DNA of 6,398 nt from UBA7672 sp964550535 (GCA_964550535.1 CAZJZQ010000154.1:1-6398); one strand, 5' to 3'. Counted from the first letter of the stretch, positions 1 through 4,537 are shown. The notes: a model not told the origin generated them from the sequence alone. Numbers and translations are program-made.

Positions 1-99
1 TATGGCAGAGTTAACTGCCATGTCGGGCTCAACCTCTGGTATCCAAGGCTCGGCCGCGATGATCGCCGCCTCTCTCGCCTTCTGCATGGGGTCAGCCAT
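1..99 (-). CDS. Hypothetical small protein, partial (runs off left edge)
   Basis: Fourth gene of the minus-strand small-gene operon. The start ATG (97-99) overlaps the stop of the 52-aa gene by 8 nt (ATGGCTGA), which implies translational coupling. Thirty-three codons are visible without a stop, beginning MADPMQKAREAAIIAAEPW and continuing with an acidic Pro/Glu-rich stretch. The remainder lies outside the window, so length and function cannot be judged. I do not recognise the family. It was called because of the overlap and because the frame stays open to the edge; there is no homology evidence. Confidence 0.5.
   Translation of the reverse strand, partial: MADPMQKAREAAIIAAEPWIPEVEPDMAVNSAI
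2..21. repeat. Perfect inverted repeat, 7-bp arms
   Basis: Arms ATGGCAG (2-8) and CTGCCAT (15-21) are exactly complementary around a 6-nt spacer AGTTAA. It lies inside the coding frame of the partial leftmost gene. It could be a protein-binding site or small hairpin, or chance; no A/T tract follows that would make it a terminator. Confidence 0.35.
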
Positions 100-250
100 T
101 GGGTTCATCCCCGTCGAGATAGCTTATCAGCACCAGAACGATGATCGCCGCAGCTATGCCGGCCAACCAGATCCCTGCATCAAAATAGGGGTTCTGGAGC
201 AACTCTGCTTTCTGTTCAGGAGTGAGGCTGTCCCAACTAGCGCCCTCCAT
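92..250 (-). CDS. 52-aa single-pass membrane protein of unknown function
   Basis: Third gene of the minus-strand operon. The ATG at 248-250 lies inside the last codons of the 88-aa gene (14-nt overlap) and is preceded by a good ribosome binding site, AAGGAG with GGGAGA between it and the start. The protein begins MEGASWDSLTPEQKAELLQ, an acidic soluble N-terminus of about 25 residues. One hydrophobic segment follows at about residues 27-45 (rich in Ile/Ala/Leu/Val), then a short acidic tail ending DGDEPNG. The topology fits a one-helix membrane protein without a cleavable signal. Small membrane proteins in overlapping gene clusters are common in phages and integrated elements, but nothing here identifies it as a holin or spanin, and I assign no function. 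Confidence 0.6.
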   Translation of the reverse strand: MEGASWDSLTPEQKAELLQNPYFDAGIWLAGIAAAIIVLVLISYLDGDEPNG

Positions 251-503
251 TCTCCCGCTCCTTCAGTATGGCGGCCACGTCGCGGCCTAGTGGGGTGAGG
301 CCAGCGGGTTTGCGGAGCCTGTCGCGCGGGAAAGCGATAGTGCTGTTGAATAGGCCCAACCGAATAAAAGCACGCGGCATGTCTCCGGGCACGATCACAA
401 ATTCACTTCCCGGCGGGTTGTCTGCCGCAAGATCAATCAGCGCCCGTCGCTCCTCCGCCCCCAACTCCCCCGCCACCCTTTCAGCTTCTTCACGGTTGGT
501 CAT
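237..503 (-). CDS. 88-aa hypothetical protein, small-gene operon
   Basis: Second gene of the minus-strand operon. Its ATG (501-503) shares ATGA with the stop of the 75-aa gene, the classic arrangement for translational coupling. The protein is soluble and charged, starting MTNREEAERVAGELGAEERR. It has an N-terminal helical segment (about 1-28), a middle part with likely strands (EFVIVPGD, about 34-41), and a C-terminal segment containing LTPLGRDVAAILKER (about 69-83). That last piece loosely resembles the LTxxG turn and following helix at the end of winged-helix folds. The resemblance is short and I treat it only as a hint of DNA binding. It has no Cys and no membrane segment. The family is not recognised. 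Confidence 0.6.
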   Translation of the reverse strand: MTNREEAERVAGELGAEERRALIDLAADNPPGSEFVIVPGDMPRAFIRLGLFNSTIAFPRDRLRKPAGLTPLGRDVAAILKERENGGR

Positions 504-727
504 TGGGCTGGCCGCGACAAGTTCAGGTGCTCCGCTTCAATAGCCGCCGCTCGCTCGCGGGATACGCTCGCCGCAATTGGGGCGCCCGCCAGCTCAGCCC
601 GGCCTACGGTGAAGCTATGCCGATACGCAGCAGATCGGTTGGGTCCGGGGTCGAGACATTTGCGGTCACGACCATCGCGATATCCCTGCACGAACTCATC
701 AGCTAGCCAACCCTCTGGCGTCGTCAT
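500..727 (-). CDS. 75-aa hypothetical protein, first gene of small-gene operon
   Basis: The protein begins MTTPEGWLADEFVQGYRDG and continues through a Pro/Asn/Arg turn, a segment reading AAYRHSFTVGRAELAG (about 44-59) and a helical tail. It looks like a small soluble cytoplasmic protein of the kind found in prophages and genomic islands; I do not know a function. I chose the ATG at 725-727 because GGAAGGA sits 7 nt upstream. An in-frame GTG ten codons further up (755-757) would place that binding site inside the gene and is less likely. The stop overlaps the next gene as ATGA. The first eight codons and the leader occur a second time across the assembly gap, at 905-928, so a related gene exists elsewhere or is duplicated here. 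Confidence 0.65.
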   Translation of the reverse strand: MTTPEGWLADEFVQGYRDGRDRKCLDPGPNRSAAYRHSFTVGRAELAGAPIAASVSRERAAAIEAEHLNLSRPAQ

Positions 728-750
728 GTCTCTGTCCTTCCGTGAGGGGG
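704..750. repeat. 47-bp direct repeat, copy A
   Basis: Identical over 47 bp to 905-951. On the minus strand it holds the GGAAGGA ribosome binding site, the ATG and the first eight codons of the 75-aa gene. To the right the copies diverge at once (751 versus 952). To the left the second copy is cut by Ns, so the true repeat may be longer. A 15-nt block further upstream (756-770) matches 1021-1035 at 14 positions. Confidence 0.95.
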
Positions 751-773
751 AAAGCACGCCTCAGGAACGGGCG

Positions 774-794
774 CTGCAAACTGTCTGCAAACTG
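774..794. repeat. Two tandem copies of a 10-mer, period 11
   Basis: CTGCAAACTG occurs at 774-783 and 785-794. On the minus strand it reads CAGTTTGCAG twice, upstream of the small-gene operon and about 55 nt from the tRNA-Arg 3' end at 849. The 11-nt spacing puts both copies on nearly the same face of the helix, as for a regulator pair or integrase arm sites. The equivalent place in the second leader has a different 11-nt tandem repeat (1038-1059). Confidence 0.8.
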
Positions 795-848
795 CGCCTG
801 TGAATAAGCGCGAGCAGGAATTGCGGACTTTGTTTTGGAAGGAGTTTT

Positions 849-894
849 TGGCGCGCCCGAAGAGATTCGAACTCCTGACCCCCAGATTCGTAGT
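849..894 (-). tRNA. tRNA-Arg(ACG), 3' part only (bases 31-76); 5' part lost in gap
   Basis: Read on the minus strand, the visible 46 nt start at the last base of the 5' anticodon stem. The anticodon loop is CTACGAA (anticodon ACG), followed by stem strand TCTGG, variable loop GGGTC, T-arm AGGAG-TTCGAAT-CTCTT (with one G-T pair), acceptor strand CGGGCGC, discriminator G and an encoded CCA at 849-851. All the 3'-half landmarks are in register, and 46 nt is exactly bases 31-76. The missing 30 nt cannot fit into ten Ns, and the sequence right of the gap is not tRNA. It is either an intact gene cut by the assembly or a genuine 3' fragment such as is left at an attachment site. Confidence 0.85.
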
Positions 895-904
895 NNNNNN
901 NNNN
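895..904. other. Assembly gap (10 Ns)
   Basis: Ten consecutive Ns interrupt a tRNA gene on the left and begin directly at a repeated sequence on the right. Ten is too few to hold the missing tRNA part, so the number is a placeholder and the real distance and even the adjacency are unknown. Confidence 0.97.
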
Positions 905-928
905 TAGCCAACCCTCTGGCGTCGTCAT
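905..928 (-). CDS. Start fragment of a second copy of the 75-aa gene, cut by gap
   Basis: Eight codons reading MTTPEGWL are visible before the gap. They are identical at DNA level to the beginning of the gene at 500-727, including the GGAAGGA ribosome binding site upstream. An in-frame ATG ten codons upstream parallels the GTG at the same offset in the other copy. Whether a full second gene follows cannot be seen. It may be a paralogue in another element or an assembly artefact. Confidence 0.5.
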
Positions 929-951
929 GTCTCTGTCCTTCCGTGAGGGGG
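905..951. repeat. 47-bp direct repeat, copy B
   Basis: Exact copy of 704-750, beginning at the first base after the gap. The upstream sequence then carries about 69 nt (952-1020) against 5 nt in copy A (751-755) before the shared block at 1021-1035. The extra 69 nt contain two modest inverted repeats, GAGCGC/GCGCTC (961-966, 980-985) and CGCTT/AAGCG (999-1003, 1011-1015). Confidence 0.95.
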
Positions 952-1037
952 GGAGCATTGGAGCGCGGATCTTGGAGGGGCGCTCAAGTATTCGTGACCG
1001 CTTGCCGGTGAAGCGTTGGGACGCCTCAAGAACGGCC

Positions 1038-1059
1038 CTGTAAAACAACTGTAAAACAA
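1038..1059. repeat. Two perfect tandem copies of an 11-mer
   Basis: CTGTAAAACAA occurs at 1038-1048 and 1049-1059 without spacing. It sits just beyond the block shared with the other leader, in the same relative place as the CTGCAAACTG pair at 774-794, but with a different unit and the same 11-nt period. It lies about 42 nt from the 5' end of tRNA-Gly. Role unknown; candidates are operator half-sites or recombinase arm sites. Confidence 0.85.
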
Positions 1060-1101
1060 CTTGCTCGCTGCGGCGAAAAAAGGCAGAGAGATCAAGGCGT
1101 G

Positions 1102-1175
1102 GCGGGTGTAGCTCAATGGTAGAGCAGAAGCTTCCCAAGCTTACGACGAGGGTTCGATTCCCTTCACCCGCTCCA
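1102..1175 (+). tRNA. tRNA-Gly(CCC)
   Basis: Complete 74-nt cloverleaf. Acceptor GCGGGTG pairs with CACCCGC, with discriminator T and encoded CCA at 1173-1175. D-arm is GCTC-AATGGTA-GAGC. Anticodon stem GAAGC/GCTTA has one mismatch at its base, and the loop TTCCCAA gives anticodon CCC, reading GGG codons. T-arm is GAGGG-TTCGATT-CCCTT with a terminal G-T pair. Its 5' end faces the gap region and its 3' end faces marR. No convincing promoter or terminator could be assigned from sequence alone. Confidence 0.97.
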
Positions 1176-1271
1176 GATTCGCAGTTAAAATTCCCGGACC
1201 CCTCATATAAGCCCCCGGGCCGCCGCTGCCTGCGTCAGACCGCGTCCCGCTTTATTTGCCAATGTTAAAAA

Positions 1272-1285
1272 AACGCCATGGCGTT
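1272..1285. promoter_or_regulatory. 14-bp perfect palindrome beside an A7 tract
   Basis: AACGCCATGGCGTT is a perfect palindrome overlapping seven As at 1267-1273. On the minus strand it reads as a 5-bp hairpin (AACGC, loop CATG, GCGTT) running into T residues, so it could act as a weak terminator for leftward transcription. No minus-strand gene ends here. A dimeric regulator site upstream of marR is an alternative. Confidence 0.35.
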
Positions 1286-1377
1286 GTTAGCGATCAGCTA
1301 GCGGAAGCGAAATACATACCCGTTCTTGGGGGCGCGCAGACTTGGGAATGAAATATTTGCGAGCTCTCGATTTTCAT

Positions 1378-1408
1378 TTGACTTGTGTAAACCAATTCGC
1401 GTGCTAAT
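1378..1408 (+). promoter_or_regulatory. Candidate promoter of the marR-msrC unit
   Basis: TTGACT (1378-1383) matches five of six bases of the sigma70-type -35 box. GCTAAT (1403-1408) matches four of six of the -10 box, with a 19-nt spacer that is longer than ideal. Transcription would start about 30 nt before the marR ATG. The stretch 1176-1377 upstream holds no gene; beyond the palindrome at 1272-1285 I see nothing definite in it. Confidence 0.4.
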
Positions 1409-1421
1409 GGCGCGAGATTGG
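1392..1421. promoter_or_regulatory. Inverted repeat over the -10 region, candidate MarR operator
   Basis: CCAATTCGCG (1392-1401) is complementary to CGCGAGATTGG (1411-1421) apart from one extra base, with 9 nt between the arms. The repeat encloses the proposed -10 box, so a dimer bound here would block RNA polymerase. MarR-family proteins commonly repress their own operons from such sites. That this MarR binds it is inference. Confidence 0.45.
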
Positions 1422-1443
1422 CCGCCCAGGGGGAAACAGGCGG

Positions 1444-1896
1444 ATGCTGAGCGAAACGGCCTTCAGGGCTGAAGGGGATTATCGAGTGATCGAAGCAAGT
1501 GCGATTGCACGCCTGCTGGAGCAGACGGCCCGCGCCATTTACGACGCACGCGGCCCGCGCGCGATCCATCCGGGGCAATGGGCGGTGCTGCGCTATCTGG
1601 CGCGTGCAGGCCGTCAGGCCCGCACCGTGGGCGGCGTCGCCACCTACCTTGGCGTGACGCACGCACCCGCTTCGCGCGCCGTCGCCGCGCTTGCCCGGAA
1701 AAACCTGGTCACAGTCCGCGCGGACGCTGAAGATCGCCGTGTGCGCCGCATCGACCTGACGGCCACGGGCCGTTCGCTGCTCGACCAGGACCCTGTCCAC
1801 CGCCTGACCTCGGCGATTGAACAGCTTCCTGCCGACCGTCAGACGGCCTTCGCCGGCACGCTGGAACTGCTTTACGACACCCTCGCCAAAGCGTGA
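1444..1896 (+). CDS. MarR-family transcriptional regulator
   Basis: A 150-aa protein of usual MarR length. The family binds palindromic operators as a dimer and is typically released by small ligands or oxidants. Helical dimerisation parts lie at both ends (about 13-34 and 118-148). The winged helix-turn-helix spans about 45-110: HPGQWAVLRYLARAG opens it, THAPASRAVAALARK (72-86) is the recognition helix region, and DAEDRRVRRIDLT (94-106) is the wing with the family Asp/Arg residues and closing LT. There is no cysteine anywhere, so it is not a thiol-based OhrR-type redox sensor. The start ATG has GGGGG about 10 nt upstream. An in-frame GTG at 1486 with GAAGGGG before it is a possible alternative start. 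msrC follows after 10 nt, so the two are almost certainly cotranscribed. Confidence 0.92.
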   Translation: MLSETAFRAEGDYRVIEASAIARLLEQTARAIYDARGPRAIHPGQWAVLRYLARAGRQARTVGGVATYLGVTHAPASRAVAALARKNLVTVRADAEDRRVRRIDLTATGRSLLDQDPVHRLTSAIEQLPADRQTAFAGTLELLYDTLAKA

Positions 1897-1906
1897 TCCT
1901 GCGCGC

Positions 1907-2401
1907 ATGGCCGGGCAGGTTTCGCATTGGGCGGAAGACATCGCCGCGCGCTATGCGCAGGTCGGGATGGAAGTCGCGGGCGTCGTCGCCGGCGAAACTT
2001 CGCGCACCGCCCGCTACGCCACCACGATCTCGCTTCTCGTGTCCGCTTTCGGGGAGCGGTTCTTCTGGTGCGGCTTCTACGAGGTTGATCCGCTGAAGCC
2101 GGGCGAACTGGTGGTTGGCCCTTACCAGGGCACGCTGGGTTGCCTGCGCATTCCGTTCGGCAAGGGCGTGTGCGGCGCGGCGGCGCTGGAGCGCAGGACC
2201 ATCATCGTTCCCGACGTGCATGCTTTTCCGGGTCATATCGCGTGCGACAGCCGCTCCAATTCAGAGATCGTCGTTCCCGTGTTCGATCCCTCCGGCGCGC
2301 TTGTCGCGGTGCTCGATATCGACTCGACGGAGCCTGGCTCGTTCGACGAGACCGATGCGTGCGGCCTCGAAGCCGTGCTGAACGCGATGATGCGCGGTTA
2401 G
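1907..2401 (+). CDS. msrC: Free methionine-(R)-sulfoxide reductase (GAF domain, fRMsr)
   Basis: A 164-aa cytosolic enzyme that reduces free L-methionine-(R)-sulfoxide to methionine, repairing oxidised free methionine; the family uses thioredoxin-type electron donors. The whole protein is one GAF domain. Signature blocks are VVGPYQGTLGCLRIPFGKG (69-87), VCGAAA (88-93), VPDVHAFPGHIACDSRSNSE (101-120) and VLDIDS (135-140). Cys79, Cys89 and Cys113 keep the spacing (10 and 24) of the three redox cysteines of E. coli YebR, so it should be active. Length matches YebR (about 165 aa), with a slightly shorter C-terminus. The ATG at 1907 lies 10 nt after the marR stop with no strong ribosome binding site, suggesting coupling to marR. 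The frame is open further upstream, but that part overlaps marR and does not resemble the family. Confidence 0.95.
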   Translation: MAGQVSHWAEDIAARYAQVGMEVAGVVAGETSRTARYATTISLLVSAFGERFFWCGFYEVDPLKPGELVVGPYQGTLGCLRIPFGKGVCGAAALERRTIIVPDVHAFPGHIACDSRSNSEIVVPVFDPSGALVAVLDIDSTEPGSFDETDACGLEAVLNAMMRG

Positions 2402-2484
2402 TCCGGGGAACCCTCTCACTTCAGGACGCGTTGAATGCACGGTTGTGGGCGGCTTCTTGCGCCCGCTGTTCGTGAGGGTGCTCC

Positions 2485-2565
2485 ATGCGGGCGATTCTTC
2501 TCTGGCTTGTTGGCGTGCCTCTGCCGGTCGTGCTTCTGCTCGCCTTCTGCACCGACATCGTGTGA
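2485..2565 (+). CDS. 26-aa hydrophobic peptide
   Basis: A short frame beginning MRAILLWLVGVPLPVVLLL and ending TDIV. It has one positive residue at the start, then a single membrane-spanning stretch with a Gly-Val-Pro-Leu-Pro kink, and almost nothing else. GAGGG lies about 7 nt upstream of the ATG. I recall very similar MRxxLLWLxGxPxP mini-proteins in sphingomonad genomes, but cannot check that here. It sits 83 nt after msrC and ahead of the shared terminator, so it is probably the last gene of that transcript. Function unknown; a membrane-inserted peptide is all the sequence supports. Confidence 0.55.
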   Translation: MRAILLWLVGVPLPVVLLLAFCTDIV

Positions 2566-2671
2566 CGCTGGCTGATCTGACGCTACGCGATCAAACGCGA
2601 TCGCTTATCCAGGGGGCTGCGGAGTGCACGGTGAAGGACAGCTATGGCCGTTTGCCAAAATCCTAAACAAG

Positions 2672-2704
2672 AAGCCCCGGAGCATCACTGCTCCGGGGCT
2701 TTTT
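2672..2704 (+). terminator. Rho-independent terminator, probably bidirectional
   Basis: A perfect 13-bp stem (2672-2684 with 2689-2701, core GCCCCGGAGC) around a TCAC loop is followed by a T run through 2704. It closes the marR-msrC unit on the plus strand. On the minus strand the same hairpin is followed by TTCTTGTTT, and it lies 23 nt after the transporter stop, so it likely serves both convergent units. Confidence 0.93.
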
Positions 2705-2726
2705 CGTTGCGCCTTCAGGCGTTGGA

Positions 2727-4400
2727 TCAGGCTTCCGCAGGCTTCTTTCGAGTGAAGCTGGAAACCAGCAGCCACACGCCCCACACGGCGAACACCGTCA
2801 CTACCAGCGACGTCACGACGTCGAGGCCGGTGTCGATCCGCGCCGTGAGATCCTGCGCGCCCCAGGTCGAGAGGCGTCCGATATCCAGCACCGCGCCCAC
2901 CGGGCCAAGGTCCTGGAAGCGCAGATAAAGGCTCGCAAGACCAATGATGCTGAGAACCAGGCCGACGCGGAAGCCGCCATCGCGCACCGGACCGCCTGCC
3001 TTGATCTCGCGCTTCATCGCCAGCGCCTGCATGGCGAGAAAGAAGACAGCGACGCCATAGAAAGGCGTGACCCACCAGAACGCGTCGGTCAGGCCAGCTG
3101 CTGACGCCTGCACCACCGACGGCGCGATATCCGGCAGTTCAGCCAGCTGCGCCGCGGGCATCTGCAGATACTGCGTCGCCTGTTCCTTGGTGATGTCCAG
3201 CGCGGTGGCCGCGCGTTGCGCGCCGAACTCGGTGGACAGGATGCCCACCATGGTCGGGCCGCCGCCAAGGCCGATGATGTTCAGCACCATCAGGAGCAGC
3301 GCGCCCGCCATTGTCCGTTGCGACGGTTTCACCGAGTTCTGCACCACGGCCAGGGCCGGGGCGAGATACATGATGGTGAGGAAGGTCGGGACCGCGAGGA
3401 CCATGAGCGCCGATTCCCAGCTGGTCGAGACGATATAGCCGAACCAGAAGGGGACCGAGACCGTCATCGCGATCAACGGAACGAGCGCGTACCAGACCTT
3501 GGACCGCTTCGCCATCTTGTCGGCCAGCCAGCCGGACATCCAAGTGCCGAGGCCCATGGAAACGGCGAGCATGCCGGCATACCAGACCGCCATCTCCTCG
3601 CGGGTGATCCCCTTTACGCGGATCAGGAAGGAGGCGTTCCAGTTGAGCGCGCAGTAACCGACGAATGAGCACAAGCCGCAGGCCAGCGCCGCCCACAGCA
3701 GCACGGGACGATTGACGAACTCCCACGCCGTGTTGGTGAAGCTGGCTTTCTCCGTCGCCATCGCTGCGATGTGCGGTGGGTCCATCGCGCCGCGCTTGGG
3801 TTCGCGCACGACGACCAGCAACAGCAGCGAGGCGATCATGCCCGCCACGCCGATGCCGATGAAGGCCATTTCCCAGCCGAACATGGCGTCGATCTGGGCG
3901 CCGAAGGCTGCGCCAAGCGCCTGACCGAACGGCACGCCCAGTGAGAAGATCGCCAGCGCCAGCCCGCGTTTCTCGGGCGGGAAATAGTCGGAAAGGATGG
4001 AGTAGGACGGCGGCGCGCCGGCCGCTTCGCCCACGCCCACGCCGACACGTGCGGCCAGCATGGTGGGGTAAGTCTTGGCCAGACCGCACGCCATGGTGAA
4101 GAGCGACCACAGGAAAGCGCCGGCGAACAGGATGTTGCGGCGGCTGGTGCGGTCCGCGAGGAAGCCCACGACGACGCCGAAGACGGTATAGACCAGCGCG
4201 AAGTAGAGGCCGGTCATGTAGCCCATCTGCTTGTCGGTGAAACCGAGGTCGCGCTTGATCGACTCGGTCAGGATCGACATCAGCTGCCGGTCGAGAAAGT
4301 TGAAGATGTAGATGAAGCAGAGCATCGACAGCACGACCCAGGCATAGGGTGGCGTGCGGCGAACGGCCGGCGCCTCGGCAGAGGCGGTTTCGGTCGTCAT
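2727..4400 (-). CDS. Spinster-like MFS transporter with extended C-terminus
   Basis: A 557-aa inner-membrane secondary transporter. Spinster-type features are FLDRQ at the end of TM1 (35-39), the MFS motif GFLADRTSRRN between TM2 and TM3 (79-89), GEAAGAPPSYSILSDYFPPE (124-143) around TM4-5, and a second copy of the loop motif GWLADKMAKRS between TM8 and TM9 (290-300). Twelve helices can be placed at roughly 18-36, 62-82, 90-107, 112-130, 146-169, 176-198, 233-252, 270-290, 302-322, 331-354, 363-388 and 440-461. A long TM11-12 loop (389-439) would face the periplasm. Two more hydrophobic segments follow, about 476-493 and 526-546, ending in RKKPAEA, which fits a cytoplasmic end. Usual members are about 420-450 aa. 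The ATG is preceded by GGAGGG at 6 nt; the frame is open 25 codons upstream but without family sequence. Substrate unknown. Confidence 0.93.
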   Translation of the reverse strand: MTTETASAEAPAVRRTPPYAWVVLSMLCFIYIFNFLDRQLMSILTESIKRDLGFTDKQMGYMTGLYFALVYTVFGVVVGFLADRTSRRNILFAGAFLWSLFTMACGLAKTYPTMLAARVGVGVGEAAGAPPSYSILSDYFPPEKRGLALAIFSLGVPFGQALGAAFGAQIDAMFGWEMAFIGIGVAGMIASLLLLVVVREPKRGAMDPPHIAAMATEKASFTNTAWEFVNRPVLLWAALACGLCSFVGYCALNWNASFLIRVKGITREEMAVWYAGMLAVSMGLGTWMSGWLADKMAKRSKVWYALVPLIAMTVSVPFWFGYIVSTSWESALMVLAVPTFLTIMYLAPALAVVQNSVKPSQRTMAGALLLMVLNIIGLGGGPTMVGILSTEFGAQRAATALDITKEQATQYLQMPAAQLAELPDIAPSVVQASAAGLTDAFWWVTPFYGVAVFFLAMQALAMKREIKAGGPVRDGGFRVGLVLSIIGLASLYLRFQDLGPVGAVLDIGRLSTWGAQDLTARIDTGLDVVTSLVVTVFAVWGVWLLVSSFTRKKPAEA

Positions 4401-4463
4401 GGGGTTCCCTCCGAAGTTGACAGGTGCGCACGGCCTTCTACCGGGCCGGTCGCGGCGGACATT

Positions 4464-4479
4464 TCCATAATGCAATGGA
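4464..4479. promoter_or_regulatory. Short inverted repeat upstream of the transporter gene
   Basis: TCCAT (4464-4468) and ATGGA (4475-4479) flank six bases, AATGCA, in the 137-nt space between the lipoprotein stop and the transporter start. This AT-richer patch is the likeliest place for the transporter promoter, but no clear -35/-10 pair can be named. Operator role is a guess from position. Confidence 0.25.
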
Positions 4480-4521
4480 TTAGACGAGAGGCTTTATTTG
4501 GCGTGCTGCGGGTGCGAAATT

Positions 4522-4536
4522 CGCTTGCTGCAAGCG
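4522..4536 (-). terminator. Weak hairpin after the lipoprotein gene
   Basis: CGCTTG and CAAGCG form a 6-bp stem with a 3-nt loop, starting two bases after the lipoprotein stop codon. On the minus strand only AATTT follows, so it is at best a weak terminator. It may let transcription continue into the transporter gene, or simply protect the mRNA end. Confidence 0.3.
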
Positions 4537-4537
4537 T

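Noticed and set aside
57..151. 13-bp direct repeat CGATGATCGCCGC at 57-69 and 139-151
   Set aside because: Both copies encode Ala-Ala-Ile-Ile in two different small genes; short shared codon strings explain it without a DNA-level role.
774..1059. Possible CRISPR-like or minisatellite array
   Set aside because: Only two copies per site, units of 11 nt with no unique spacers; not a CRISPR array.
761..1138. Open frames running through the N gap and across tRNA-Gly
   Set aside because: They read through unknown bases, a tRNA fragment and leader DNA; the similarity between the translated leaders reflects the DNA repeat, not a protein.
1294..2236. Long minus-strand open frames opposite marR and msrC
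   Set aside because: Arg/Ala-rich shadows of two genes whose sense-strand proteins match known families; no credible start signals.
2562..2666. 34-codon GTG-started frame overlapping the stop of the 26-aa peptide
   Set aside because: Overlap with the preceding stop is suggestive, but it has no clear ribosome binding site and no recognisable composition, and it ends just before the terminator. Not enough support.
2644..2928. ATG frame starting ahead of the terminator with a purine-rich stretch upstream
   Set aside because: It reads through the terminator hairpin and then antisense to the transporter gene.
3139..4431. A 430-codon minus-strand open frame in the transporter region
   Set aside because: It is a frame-shifted reading of the transporter gene, rich in Arg/Gly/His/Pro with no membrane helices, while the other frame gives a complete MFS protein.
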